Shown here in pieces: positions 1-11,589 of a stretch of DNA of 64,000 nucleotides (positions are counted from its first letter, which is position 1; every line of letters begins with the position of its first letter). Under the pieces are notes generated by a model, which did not search any database, was not told the DNA's origin, and saw only the letters and a program-made list of their open reading frames with translations. Source of the DNA: Nymphaea colorata. Taxonomy: Eukaryota; Streptophyta; Magnoliopsida; Nymphaeales; Nymphaeaceae. A program made the translations under genes and the position numbers. Location of the stretch: contig NC_045150.1 in the NCBI RefSeq assembly GCF_008831285.2, forward strand, positions 2,678,001 to 2,742,000, given 5' to 3'.

Positions 1-180
1 GCTCCGCCACTGCTCGTGCTCTTGAGGAATGGGAACAGCGAGGCCCTCTCTTTATCTGCTTCCACCTCCTTCTCCGTCTGCTTCGAGCACCCTTTTTCGT
101 TCAGCCTCTTCGGCCAACAAGAATAGGCCGCCATTGTCTGCCATGTTACTGCAACTCCCTCCTTCTGTCTTGTTCTTCAT
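1..180 (-). pseudogene. B3-domain gene copy 1, N-terminal fragment, frameshifted
   Basis: This stretch on the minus strand is the N-terminal coding part of the same gene that is intact at 18589-19200. The ATG at 178-180 is followed by the shared opening MKN(K/R)TEG and the block around SNM.DNG. One extra base near 95-105, compared with the other two copies, shifts the frame and brings an early stop, after which the old frame resumes (ERASLFPFL can be read again in another frame). The B3 domain itself would lie to the left of the window. I infer a pseudogene. A sequencing error in the homopolymer near the shift is the alternative. Confidence 0.7.
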
Positions 181-645
181 GTCTGCCTTTCAATTGATGT
201 AAAGCACAGCCTAAGAACGTTCCTCTACCTGATCTGCTGTAGGTGACGGAAATCTAAGGTGGGTACTGTGGAAGCTGTGGTTTTGGCAAGGAACGTGATC
301 GATCGATCGATCAATCTTGGTTCTTGGAGGGTTTAAAAGAAAAGAGCAGAAACACTTCTATATTTACGAAGAGATGATCTCTGAGCCGTTAGAAGGCCTT
401 CTATTTCCGGCATCAACTAAATGTTTCCATATTTCCGTTATGCCCCTTGTTGCAAATTAGGCATGTTTTCTTAATTTTAAGAAAATGCATATGAACAAGA
501 TGATCGTTCGCTATATTTTATAATGACCAATTAATAATGTCAATGAATTGGATATATACGGATCAAACATCCAACCAAACAACTTCAAAAAAAAAAAAAG
601 TCAGACAAAGAAAAAAAATAAACATATGATTAAGAGAAAAAAAAT
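181..645. repeat. 5' flank of B3 copy 1, part of the duplicated unit
   Basis: Bases 230-430 match the upstream flank of copy 2 (about 13800-14000) and more loosely that of copy 3 (19260-19445). All share runs of GATC repeats and a TTCCATTTC/TTTCCGGCG-like block. Bases 480-645 match 20045-20210, upstream of copy 3. The duplicated unit therefore included the gene plus at least several hundred bases of promoter side. No TATA box can be assigned with confidence. Confidence 0.65.
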
Positions 646-1127
646 CAACATAAATTAACATATTTGGTTTCATATTTTGTTTGGAATTCACGTTGAGTTT
701 CAAATAGACATTTGGTATCTGACATCGATACCTTTTGAAAGCCAGACGTCCTCGACATATTACAATGTGGTTGATCGGAGTCGGTTGTATATCTAAAATC
801 AGATCCAAATTCTCAATTTAAAAATCGGATTTAGATACGGTATAAGCTTCTCCATATTCATATTCAAATCTGAATTTGAATCCAAATATGTAAAAAGGTA
901 TACCAAAATTGAACTTCGCAATATGATCTCCTTCTATTTCATGTCTTTGGCTTTGCTTTTTCCATTTCAAATTTTTCTGCTTTAATAATTTATGATTCCC
1001 AACAATTCTCACGTTGGTGCTACTTTAGTTGTATTTGGCAACTAAATAAGACACAAAATTATAGCAATGGTATTCGGGGCAGTCGTCCTACTATCGAAGG
1101 GGCTCTAACAACTGGACATTCGCTTGT
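646..1127. other. AT-rich spacer
   Basis: No gene is visible. Bases about 800-900 carry the degenerate 'atccgaatttgaatcc' type sequence that recurs at 15.4-17.2, 30.9, 33.9 and 55.8 kb and belongs to the hAT-like family described at 15417-17175. Open frames here are short and low in complexity. Confidence 0.5.
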
Positions 1128-1974
1128 ATTGGTAAGAACAATTGAGATTAGCTACGGTCCTCTATGTTTTAGCAACGGGAATAACTCAATTTCATGTTTT
1201 GAAGATGTAAATGGCTCAGATTCAGGTCACATGTAGTAGGCACTAATTCAAGTTCAACATCACCAGCTATCTGATTTTCCTCATTAATTAGCTTCATACA
1301 CTCTCACGCCAAGAGACGTAACGATGAAATTTCAATCAAATTGTTCCATATACGTAGTTTCGTTTCATTACATTTAGTTGAATGATTCAGTTAATTTAGG
1401 GCTGAAATGTCGATTCTACATCACTTATCCTAATCCAAATGCAAGCCAACTTTCACAGAACCGATCAATTACTAGAATGATCGAACTTTTATTTGCTTTT
1501 CTTTCATCCTAATCCAAATGCAAGCATTGTATCAATCTGAAGGGTAAGACAAATGATTATCGCGCGCATTGGTAAGAACAATTGAGATTAGCTACGGTCC
1601 TCTATGTTTTAGCAACGGGAATAACTCAATTTCATGTTTTGGAGATGTAAATGGCTCAGATTTAGGTCACATGTAGTAGACATTAATTCAAGTTCAACTT
1701 CACTAGCTATTTGATTTTCCTCTTTAATTAGCTTCATACACTCTCACGCCAAGAGGCGTAACGATGAAATTTCAATCAAATTGTTCCATATACGTAGTTT
1801 TGTTTCATTACATTTAGTTGGAAGATTCAGTTAATTTAGGGCTGAAATGTCGATCCTGCATTACTTATCCTAATCCAAATGCAAGCCAACTTTCACAGAA
1901 CCAATCAATTACTAGAATGATCAAACCATTATTTGCTTTTCTTTCATCCTAATCCAAATGTTAGCATTGTATCT
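1128..1974. repeat. Tandem duplication, about 406 bp, period 440
   Basis: Two direct copies, 1128-1533 and 1568-1974, align over their full length with scattered substitutions. A short motif (cctaatccaaatgcaagc) occurs twice inside each copy. No coding potential was recognised. The second copy ends in a short CT run. The unit lies between B3 copies 1 and 2. Confidence 0.85.
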
Positions 1975-2162
1975 CTCTCTCTCTGATGCAGGGAGTCGTG
2001 AAAATAGCTTGAACAGAAAGTAATCTTGAACAACAATGTGGTGCGAAAACGACCAGAAGAAACAGAGAATTAATGCACGAAGAATTATATAAGTGGCATC
2101 CTGCCATTATTAACTAACAAGTTAACAACATAACAAGGAATATTAATGCACAAAAATATCAG

Positions 2163-2381
2163 CCAGCCAGCCACTGTATGCTCCCCAATCCTAATTTCTT
2201 CTTTTATTTTGCAATGGCTGCATCATGAAAAGAATAAGAATGGAAACGACAAATTCAGTTGATTAATCAAGTTTCAAAAAATCCCATTAAGCCGCCTCAT
2301 TACTCATCATCGTTGAACGGTCATCTTCTCCCTGATCATCATCAATCTCCTGTGGATCGCCATGCATGACCAGTAGCAGGG
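2163..2381 (-). pseudogene. B3 gene copy 2, 3' piece (C-terminal tail and 3' flank)
   Basis: This segment matches 18499-18605, the 3' end of B3 copy 3, including the tail ATGHAW on the minus strand. Where copy 3 has a TGA stop, copy 2 has CGA, and the frame would run to a TGA at 2342-2344. The piece is cut at 2381 by the copia element and resumes at 7289. Positions 2377-2381 (CAGGG) are the left target duplication. Confidence 0.8.
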
Positions 2382-2706
2382 TGATAAACTAAAGAGACGT
2401 TGGAGAGGTGGATTACCTTATTCATTGATCGAATGAATAAGGAAGATGCTCAAATTAATTATGAACGTTGAACTAACGTCCTCCTCTATCTTGAACGTTG
2501 AACTAACGTTCCTTTCTCATTTAGGCAACCAATGGTTACGCTTTGGCCTCCAATGTATAAATATGAGAACTGATTGTATTTCAAACGTATCAAAGGAAGA
2601 TCGACCTCTCTTGTTCGTGGATGTAGGCTACCATCAGCCGAACCACGTAAATCTGCCTTCTCTCCTTCTCACCTCTGTTCATACTCTGTTTTTGCACATT
2701 CTATCA
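2382..2706 (+). repeat. 5' LTR of the copia element
   Basis: The 325-bp LTR starts TGATAAAC and ends TCTATCA. It contains two direct copies of an 18-bp motif (2462-2479 and 2492-2509, TGAACGTTGAACTAACGT) and a TATA box at 2556-2563. It matches 6964-7288 without gaps. Confidence 0.97.
2556..2563 (+). promoter_or_regulatory. TATA box of the copia LTR promoter
   Basis: TATAAATA lies in the middle of the LTR, 47 bp downstream of the paired 18-bp motif and about 145 bp before the LTR end. That is the position expected for the U3 promoter of a plant copia element. The same box is at 7138-7145 in the right LTR. Confidence 0.7.
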
Positions 2707-2717
2707 TGGTATCAGAG
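2707..2717 (+). other. Primer-binding site, initiator methionine tRNA
   Basis: TGGTATCAGAG follows the left LTR directly. It is complementary to the 3' end of plant initiator tRNA-Met, the usual primer of plant copia elements. Confidence 0.92.
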
Positions 2718-2800
2718 AGTGGTTCATCCTGAGGTAGTAAATTCATTCCATTCTAAAGCAAGCAGAAAACTTATGGAGCAGGAAGGGGGAGCAAGATAAG

Positions 2801-3426
2801 ACAATGATCATCACTCCATTATACAAGGTAGCGATGGATCCTTGCACAGACTTGTTGTACACGAGCAAGGTAACCCTAATCTTAAGATGACCAATACCTT
2901 GCTTGATGGCTTCAATTATTTATCTTGGTTCGTAAGTAGAAAATCCAAACTCGGATACATTGATGGTACCACAAAGAGACCATCACTTAATGATATGAAA
3001 TATAGTGAGTGGCGATCTACCAACGACACTGTTGCATCTTGGCTCATCAACTCTATGGAGCCCAAGATAGCATCAGGTTTTAATTTTTTAGACACCGCAG
3101 AGGAGGTCTGGCAGGCTGTCAAAGATCTTTATGGTGAACAATATAACACTGCTCGCATGTACCAACTATCTCAAATGAAAGGAAGTCTAAAGAAAGGGAC
3201 TGTTCCTATTAGTGAATACATTGGTACCTTCAAAGGAATTTGGGATGAGATGGATGTTCATACTCCAATAACTACTGATCTTTCTAAAACAAAGAAGCAA
3301 CGTGAGCAAGAACATATCTTTGAGATTCTAGCTGGGCTACCAAATGACTATGAAAATTTTTGTAGTCAAGTTCTCATGGCACATGAGCTGCCTTCACTAA
3401 GTTTTGTTTGTGCTCTTCTCATGTGA
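2801..3426 (+). pseudogene. Copia gag (UBN2-type capsid region), broken
   Basis: The frame contains the plant copia gag signature: NTLLDG.NYLSW, then EVWQAVKDLYG, then LSQMKGSLKKGT..ISEYI and ILAGLPNDYENF. There is no in-frame ATG before the conserved part, since a TAA lies upstream near 2798. A stop at 3424-3426 separates it from the zinc knuckle downstream. The protein would form the virus-like particle. The break implies loss of function. Confidence 0.85.
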
Positions 3427-4032
3427 GAAGAGTCAAGAAGAAAAGCAATGGGCACTCTTAACTACAGCAGTCAAGAAGTGTCCAATGATGAAAAAGCTGC
3501 CTTTGCTATGAATTTTCAAGATGGCAGAAATTTTAGGGCCAAACGTGATGAGGGAAGAAAGCCTAAATGCACTCATTGTAAGAAAACTGGTCACTCTCGT
3601 GAAAACTGTTGGTTCCTACATGGAAAACCAAACAGAGGGACGAACCATACCTCCAAGACGACTTCAAAAGGGACAGCTAAAAGGGAGGACGATCAGACCA
3701 GTCTCATGGCTTCTTCATCAAACAATCCTATCACCCTGGAGACTCTTGCTGAAATGATAAAGGGACTTCAAGTGAAAAAGACCGCTGGAATCTCTATCAA
3801 CACCTCTGATCAAGTTAAAGGTATGACTTACGCTACTTTTGATTCCAGCACCTATTGGATTGTCGACTCAAGAGCCACTGATCATATGGGTAATCAATCT
3901 GCTTATCTCTATTCCCCTCATTCTATTGACGGCATAGGGCCTGTTGCTGCAGCCAACGGTGCTCCCATTACTATCAAAGGAAAAGGATGATTAGATTTCT
4001 TTAACAAAAATTATACTAGTGAGGTCCTCATA
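3427..4032 (+). pseudogene. Copia nucleocapsid zinc knuckle and protease, broken
   Basis: A CCHC zinc knuckle (CTHCKKTGHSRENC) is encoded near 3569-3610. It is followed by the aspartic protease motif reading DSRATDH near 3864-3884, where family members have DSGATDH, so the glycine after the active-site Asp-Ser is replaced. A stop at 3988-3990 interrupts the protease, and homology resumes in the same frame at about 4000. Confidence 0.85.
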
Positions 4033-6966
4033 ATGCCTGAACTTAAGTCTAACTTGTTGTCAGTAGCCAAAATTACCAAAGAATTGGACTGCAATGTGGT
4101 TTTTTCTACTACTAATGTTGTATTTCAGGATCGGAAGACTCAGATGACGATTGGTGAGGGACGCCTAGTCAATGGACTCTACCAAATTACAGCTCTTGAC
4201 CAGGCATTGAATGCATCTACTTTGAATGAGGGAGAAATCTGGCATCAAAGGATGGGTCATCCATCGTTTCGGATTTTAAATTATTTATTTTCCAAGAATC
4301 ATTTTAATAATCATACATGTGATATTTGCAAGTATGCTAAAATGACCAGACCTAAGTTCTCTTTATCAGATTCTGTTAGTGAACAACCTTTTGATCTCAT
4401 TCACTCTAATGTATGGAGCCCTGCGCCTATGGATTCTTTGGATGGTTTTAGATACTATGTTATGTTCATTGACGATCACTCTAGATCCACTTGGATTTAT
4501 TTCATGAAAAACAAATCAGAGGTACTATCTCTTTTTCAAACTTTTTATAAGATGGTTGAAGTTCAATATAATCGCAAAATAAAATGCTTTAGATATGATA
4601 ATGGTACTGAATTTAAAAACTCTGGTTTCAAGTTTTTCTTAGACGAGTATGACATACATCATCAAACATTTTGTGTTGACACACCTCAACAAAATGGCGT
4701 GTCTGAAAGAAAAAATAGACACTTATTAGAAGTAGCTAGGAGCTTGTTATTCCAAATGAATATGCCCAAAAATTATTGGAAATATGTTGTTTCTACTGCA
4801 TGCTACGTAATTAATAGAACTCCTAGTAAGCACCTTAAATATGCCAGTCCAATTGGAAAGCTTACAGGGCAAGAACCGAAGCTTGATCACTTGCATGTGT
4901 TTGGTTGTGTGGTTCATGTGTGGCTACATCATGCAAAAAGAGACAAATTAAGTCATCGCTCAATCAAATGCGTCTTTGTCGGTTACAACTCTCAAAACAA
5001 GGGGTATGTATGTTTTGATCCTATCTCTAAGAAAACTTATATTTCGTGTGATGTTCAATTCAATGAAAAACTTTCATACTTTGGAGAAAATGATAGTGGT
5101 AGAAGTCAGGGGGAGTCTAAATCCCATAACTTGCATGATTTTGATGATTTATTTTTTTCCATTATTGATGAGCAGGTCACAAAAGAGACTCATCTAGAAA
5201 TTGAAAGTCCCACTGAAAATCAAGAACCTACTACCTCTACTGAAAATGATGAACCAACTAACGGGCATCTTAGAAGATCTGAGAGAATTCGAAGAGTGCC
5301 CTCTCATCTGGCTGATTATGAGACTAGCTCCTTCAGTCGCTATCGCATTAGTAATTTTGTCTCTTACAATCAGATCACAGCCAAACATAGTAACTTCATT
5401 AAGAGTCTTGATAAAATTTGTGAGCCTCAAACTTTTCAAGAGGCTAAGAAAGACTCAAATTGGAGAAAGGCTATGAATGAAGAATTGGAGGCTCTGAAGC
5501 GCAACAAGACGTGGCATGTTGTTACAAAACCTAAAAATTCAATCATAGTTGGATGTAAATGGCACTATAGAGTCAAATACAATAGTGACGGCTCACTGGA
5601 AAGACACAAAGCTCGTCTAGTAGCCAAGGGGTTTGCTCAAACAAAAGGTCTTGATTATGACGAAACCTTTGCACCCATGGCTGAAATGAACACCTTGAGA
5701 ATTCTATTATCAGTGGCTTGTAACTTGAACTGGGGGCTTCACCAATTAGACGTGAAGAATGCCCTTTTGCAATGTAAACTTAGTGAAGAAATATACATGG
5801 CACTACCTCCAGGGCATCCAGACGAAGGTAAGAACTATGTATGCAGGCTCAACAAAGCTATCTATGGTCTGAAGCAATCCCCTAAAGCGTGGTACTCAAA
5901 ATTAAGTAAGGCACTAGACAGCTTTGGATATCGCAAATGTCATTCTGACAACACGCGTTTCATAAGGAAACATGAAGAACACATCACTGTTGTGTTGGTT
6001 TATGTAGATAATATAGTCGTGACAGGTGATGATGTTGAAAGCATACTCAATCTCAAACACTACTTGAGAACCACATTTGATATAAAAGATCTTGGAAAAC
6101 TCAAGTATTTTCTTGGAATTGAGATAGCTCAATCACACAAAGGCATCTTTCTTTGTCAAAGAAAATATGCTCTAGACATATTAAATGAGACTGGGAAAAT
6201 GGAAGCACGACCAGCCGACACTCCATTCGAAGCAAACCTCAAATTGGGACCATGTGAGGATGAACCAGAGGTTAACAGGGAAGTATTTCAATGTCTAGTT
6301 GGTAAACTTATGTATTTATCTGTCACTAGACCTGACATTTCTTTTGCTGTGAATGTGATTAGCAGGTATATGCAAAGCCCAAGAGAATCACACATGAAGG
6401 CTGCCGATCGCATTCTTCGATACATCAAAGGCTCTCCAGGACAAGGACTTTGGTACAAAAGGAATAAGAACTTAGACATAGTAGGATTTATAGATGCAGA
6501 CTGGGTAGGAAATATCAACGACAGGAAATCAACTACAGGATACTGTCTTTGTTGGTGGAAATTTAGTAGCTTGGAAATGCAAGAAACATAAAATAGTGGC
6601 TAGATCCAGTGCAGAAGCAGAATATCGTGCTATGGTAGCAGGAACCAACAAACTCATTTGGACCAAGAACGTGATTGAAGAACTAAATCTCGAAGTTTTA
6701 AAGCCCATGCACATGTTTTGCGACAGTCAAGCTGCCGTATATATTTCCACAAATCCAGTCTTTCATGAAAGAATGAAGCACATTGAAATCGACTGTCACT
6801 ATGTCAGAGAGAAAAGATTGAATCCGGAGAAATCAAAACGCTTCATATCAATGGAGTCGAGCAAGTTGCTGATGCATTAACTAAAGGTGTTACTAAAGCA
6901 AAACTTCAACTTGCAAATGATAAGTGGGGATTTCATAATATCTACTCCCCACTTGAGGGGGAGTGA
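4033..6966 (+). pseudogene. Copia integrase, reverse transcriptase and RNase H, frameshifted
   Basis: The long frame 4033-6591 holds the integrase HHCC finger (HQRMGHP...CDICKYAK), the DDE core (RYDNGTEF, TPQQNGVSERKNR), then RT (GCKWHYRVKYN, RHKARLVAKGF, LHQLDVKNA, YGLKQSPKAWY) and the start of RNase H (ADWVGN.NDRKSTTGYC). The RT catalytic box reads YVDNIVV, so the second Asp is Asn. Frameshifts near 6545 and near 6815 split RNase H (SSAEAEYRAM and ALTKG fall in other frames). The original stop TGA is 6964-6966, the first bases of the right LTR. Confidence 0.93.
6953..6963 (+). other. Polypurine tract
   Basis: TTGAGGGGGAG directly precedes the right LTR. This is the plus-strand primer site of LTR retrotransposons and also encodes the last residues of the pol frame. 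Confidence 0.85.
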
Positions 6967-7288
6967 TAAACTAAAGAGATGTTGGAGAGGTGGATTACCT
7001 TATTCATTGATCGAATGAATAAGGAAGGTGCTCAAATTAATTATGAACGTTGAACTAACGTCCTCCTCTATCTTGAACGTTGAACTAACGTTCCTTTCTC
7101 ATTTAGGCAACCAATGTTTACGCCTTGGCCTCCAATGTATAAATATGAGGACTGATTGTATTTCAAACGTATCAAAGGAAGATCGACCTCTCTTGTTCGT
7201 GGATACAGGCTACCATCAACCGAACCACGTAAATCTGCCTTCTCTCCTTCTCATCTCTGTTCATACTCTATTTTTGCACATTCTATCA
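6964..7288 (+). repeat. 3' LTR of the copia element
   Basis: The 325-bp copy aligns with 2382-2706 without indels and with 10 substitutions. It is followed at once by the target duplication CAGGG (7289-7293). Confidence 0.97.
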
Positions 7289-7364
7289 CAGGGGAACGGC
7301 GGATGATGACGAAACAGAGCTTTCTGCTCGTGCGCTGCCTGAAGCTAAAGATCTCAATGTCAAT
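7289..7364 (-). pseudogene. B3 gene copy 2, middle piece between two insertions
   Basis: These 76 bp match 18610-18685 of the intact copy and encode, on the minus strand, the end of the B3 fold (IEIFSFRQRTS..LCFVIIRRSP). The piece is bounded by the copia target duplication on the left (7289-7293) and the hAT target duplication on the right (7357-7364, ATGTCAAT). It is the only remnant left between two elements. Confidence 0.9.
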
Positions 7365-7375
7365 AGGGGTGCACA

Positions 7376-7550
7376 ACGAGCCGAGTTACTCGAACTCGAC
7401 TCGTTTAACTCGATTCGTAAGTGTAAACGAGTTGCTTCATTAGTTAAACGAGTCGAGCTCGAGTTCACGTGTCAACTAATTTAACTAATTGAGTCGAGCT
7501 CGAGTTCACTTTGCGAACTCGTTAAAGCTCGACTCGGCTCGATTAACATA
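7376..7550. repeat. Left subterminal GAGCTCG-rich repeats of the hAT element
   Basis: Multiple copies of GAGTCGAGCTCGAG-like motifs in both orientations lie just inside the left terminus, mirrored by 12996-13254 on the right. Such subterminal clusters are binding sites for transposase in studied hAT elements. That role here is inference. Confidence 0.7.
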
Positions 7551-7864
7551 CAGGTTTTAAAAAAACCGGTTCAACTGTCTCACTTCACTAGTCACGACTC
7601 ACTTCTTCTCAAGCAGGAACGGGAAAGGGTTCTTTTTCGTTCTCCCTCTCTCTCTCCGACTCCGACTCTCCCTCTCTGGCCTCTCGCCTCGGTGTCTCTG
7701 ACTTCTCCTTCTCCGGCTGTGCTCCCGCCCTGCTTCACTGTGCTTCTTCTCCGCCTGTGCTCTGCGCTCTTGCTGCCCTGTGTCAGTGTGCTCTCTGCCT
7801 CTCCGCTTCTCCAGTGAGTCAGTGATATCCAACTCAAAGGCAGCGCATCCTACGCCGAAGGTTG

Positions 7865-7899
<35 letters not shown>

Positions 7900-9402
7900 C
7901 TGTCTCTCTCTCTTTCTTGGTTGCTCTATGACTCGTAATGTCTAAACTCGTGTTTGATGGGCCATTCTCTCCTTCTCTGGTGTTCTGTAGCTGCTCCGGA
8001 GACCTGTCGCCGTTCTGGTGACTTGCTGGCTGCTGCTTTGATCAACATTCTTTCAGGTACCTTCCTTCGAGCCCCTACCTGTCTCTCTCTTTCTCACACA
8101 CACAGTAACACAAGTGCATATTATATTACGTGCGTATTCTTACTCATTTTTTTTTCTTTTCTTCTTCCTTTCTCTACTTCTTCCTCATGTTCTTTCCTTC
8201 TTTTACTGATTTATATACTGTTGTGCTGTTTATATCTTCTAGTGTATTTTTTGTGTTGTTTATATCTTCTAGTGTTTTCTTCAAAACTGAAACATTGGTT
8301 TGCTCTCAATGCTTGTTTCTTGTCAGAAACTGAGCATATTGCCCAGATCAGGGGGGGGCATTGGGTTTTATTCCCAATGTACTAGGCTTCTTTCTGGAGA
8401 TGCTACAAGCCTGCAAGTCTGCAACCACTGTGTCTAATGCATGTAAATTTTGATTGTCCCGCTTCCATCTTTTAATCCTCTATTAAGCTGTTTTACTCTT
8501 TTAAAACATCAGATTTATCTCTTGGGAACTGAGATTACATCTGTGAGCATGGAAAGCACTTGTATATTTGACTAATAAGAGAGACTCGTTCAAGGCCTTT
8601 TTGATAGGAAAATCTGCTTAAACTTTTGGCTTTTACTTTTCAGAGAGGAATTCTCTCCTGCATTATTACAGTTCAAGTAAACTTGGGTGTCATGCCCCAA
8701 GATTAACGTGAACAGATTAGATACTAATCTTTTTAGTGCTAGGACTTGGGAGTTTGATTTTCCCAATATGTTTAGATGTGCAGACCTAATGACAAATATT
8801 ATATTGAATCAATGGTCAGCATCTTTCTGTTGGTTTTTCATTCCTCATGTTTCCTATTCAATTGATTCTTTCAAAATGAATGGTGTCTATTAGTTTAACT
8901 AGCAGGCTAGGCTTTTGTCTCTGAACCTGGGACTTCATGGTTACTTGGCCCTGTCATGATTACTTTCCACTTATTATTGTGTAATGATCCATAAAACACT
9001 GCTGTGCACAATGTGAAAAGATGGTGCTCTGTTTTGGTAAGCTATAAATGTTATTTATTTTGCCTTTTTGTCCAAATCTCATTGCATCAGTCATTACTAG
9101 GTTCTTTCAGTTTCTGTCGCATGGATGCATCTAAATATATGCCTGTCACACTATTTCAGCTTCAGTTTATGTCTTACGCTTTCAGATAACATACAATTTG
9201 CTTCCATGCTGCATGATTGTGATCATGTGAGCAGAATAAAATGAGATTCCTATCTACCCACCTCAAGTATCTCATTATCATGATTGAACAATCTTCTTGT
9301 CTAATTAGACGTAATTGGTAATATGCTTGTTGATGAGTAGTTTCTTTTCATGTTCAAATAGGAGAATAGCTTGAGCAGGAGGGAAAATTACTAGTTTGAA
9401 AA

Positions 9403-11589
9403 ATGACAAATTTAGGAAGCTCGAGCATTAATAAGGGCAAACAAGTATGTGATTCGAGATCGAGTTCAGATGATGTCCCATCGGAGTACATTCCTCTAAT
9501 GAAACTCCTATAGATTCGCAAGACCCTGACTATGAAGGGGTTTCAATAGATGCTCATGAAGTACGTATAAGTGGTGCAAAAAGGTCAAGGTCAAAGACTT
9601 CTACAATATGGAATGATTTTGACGAGGTTGTTATAAATGGTATCAAAAACGGAAAATGTAAGTACTGCAGTGCACTATTTTCGATAAGTGGAGGATGCTC
9701 TACATCATCAATGAGAAGACACAAATGTTTGACACGTTTTACTAACAAAAGATAAACGACTTTAAGTTTTAAATCTGGAAATACTTCAGATGTCACGAAG
9801 AAGCTTATGGAAATGGGTTCCAACATTGATGCTCAAGTAATAAGAGAGATAATTGCAAAACTAGTGGCAACCGGAGAACATGCTTTTTCCATAGTGGATA
9901 ATTGTTTGTTTAGGTTCATTCTTAGGCTTGGTTTTCCTAATTGGGTGCCAGTTTCAAGAACGACAGTTAAGAGAGATGTCATGAAATTATATGAAGATGA
10001 AAAGAAGAAATTACTTCTTGTCTTCAAGGGTGTTGAGAAGATTGCTTTGACTACAGATATGTGGACATCAAACCAACAACTTGGATATATGGCATTAACA
10101 ACACATTTCATTGATAAAGATTAGAAGATGCAACAACGTCTCATCAACTTTACCGAAGTTGAGCCACCCCATACTAGGTTAGTTTTAGCAAATGTAATTG
10201 CTAAGCATCTTGCAGAGTGGGAGATTAAAAAGAAAATAATATTTATTACAGTTGACAACGCTTTATCAAATGATGTTCTTGTCAGAAAATTAAAAGAAAC
10301 ATGGAAAAGAGCGGCATCAACTTGTATCATGGAGGTAAACTTTTTCATGTACGATGTTGTGCAAAAAAATTGAATATAATGGTACAAGATGGGTGGAGTG
10401 CCATTAAAGATAAAATCATTAGCATTAGAGAGGCAGTTAAATATATCAAAGTGTCACCTTCAAGACTCCATGGTTTTGCAGCTGCAGCTAGAGAATTGGA
10501 TCTTTCAACGTCAAAGAAGTTAGTGTTAGATGTACCAACTCGATGGAATTCAACATATTTTATGTTGGAAAAAGCTCTTTTATATAAAGATGGTTTTGCA
10601 AGATATAGCATGGAAGACCCAGGTTTGGTATGGTTGCTTGGACCCGAGGATTGGGAAAAAATTGCAGTGATGTGTGATTTTCTTCAAGTTTTTTATTCAG
10701 TGTCGACCCTATTTTCGGGGTCATCTTATGCAACAGCAAACTTATATTTTCTTGAAATTTGGAGAGTTCAAACAATATTGCAGGAAAAAGTTGAAAATGA
10801 AGGTGGGTTTATGAAGGCAATGACAGTGAAAATGAAGGAGAAATTTGATAAATATTGGAAATCCTGTAACTTGATAATGATTATTGCATCCATATTAGAT
10901 CAACGCGTGAAACTCACATTATCAGAATTTGTCTTTTCAAGAATTTACCAATCAAGAGAAGAAAGGGAAGAACAAATGCAAATGGTAAAACAATCTTTAC
11001 AAGATATATATCAAAGTTACATTCAAAGAAATGAAGTGGATGTCAATATTTCTACTGCATCAACTAATTCCTCTAGTATTCAAAGTCGAGAGAGTCGAGA
11101 CACCCCACAATGTGGAATAAATCTATTTTTTAACTTGTTAGGTAAAGCTGAGAATGTTACTTTTCAGGTCACCAAATCTGAGATTGGAGGATGGATTGAT
11201 TAAGCATGATAATAATGGTGATGCTTTTTCTTTCAATATTTTGCAATGGTGGAAGGATAAGGAATATAAGTATCAAATTCTTTCACAAATGGCACGCGAT
11301 TTGTTGTCAATTTCAATAACTTTTGTTGCTTCAGAAAAAGCTTTCAGTACATGAGGTCGAATTGTTAATGATAGTCGTAGTTCATTGGTGCCAAAAACAG
11401 TTGAAGCTTTGGTTTGTTTGGGTAATTGGGTAAAGAATGATAGTGATCCAATGCATGAAGTTGTAATACAAGTAAGTATATTTTGAATAAATTGTATTCA
11501 TTAAATATTTTGTGAATCATTTGTTAATTGACTATATGTATTTCTTTCAGGTTGAGGATGAATCAAGTGAATATATATCATTAGAATGA
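9403..11589 (+). pseudogene. hAT transposase (BED zinc finger, RICESLEEPER-like), broken
   Basis: From ATG 9403 the reading passes through an N-terminal acidic stretch, a BED finger (GKCKYCSALFS...MRRHKC, about 9650-9735), the RNase H-like core (LTTDMWTS, FITVDNALSNDV, VPTRWNSTYFML) and the C-terminal dimerisation region (ILQWWKD...LSQMARDLLSI..T.VASEKAFS, SSLVPKTVEALVC.GNW). Frameshifts lie near 9500, 10300-10380 and 11160, with stops at about 9753, 10122 and 11352. A GT/AG intron is likely at 11472-11550, followed by a short last exon ending TGA at 11587-11589. The plant RICESLEEPER/DAYSLEEPER group is the closest recognisable kin. Confidence 0.88.

Larger units (their letters stand above)
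2382..7288 (+). mobile_element. Ty1/copia LTR retrotransposon, complete but decayed
   Basis: A 4907-bp element has two 325-bp LTRs beginning TG and ending CA. A primer-binding site follows the left LTR, a polypurine tract precedes the right one, and domains run in the copia order gag, protease, integrase, RT, RNase H. A perfect 5-bp target duplication CAGGG flanks it (2377-2381 and 7289-7293). By eye the LTRs differ at 10 of 325 positions (about 3%), 9 of them transitions. It cannot be autonomous: gag and protease carry stops, RNase H carries frameshifts, and the RT motif reads YVDN in place of YVDD. It lies inside the coding tail of B3 copy 2. Confidence 0.97.

Noticed and set aside
7592..7837. 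Long minus-strand frames rich in R, E and G near the left end of the hAT element
   Set aside because: They arise from CT-rich low-complexity DNA, overlap in two frames and resemble no protein family.
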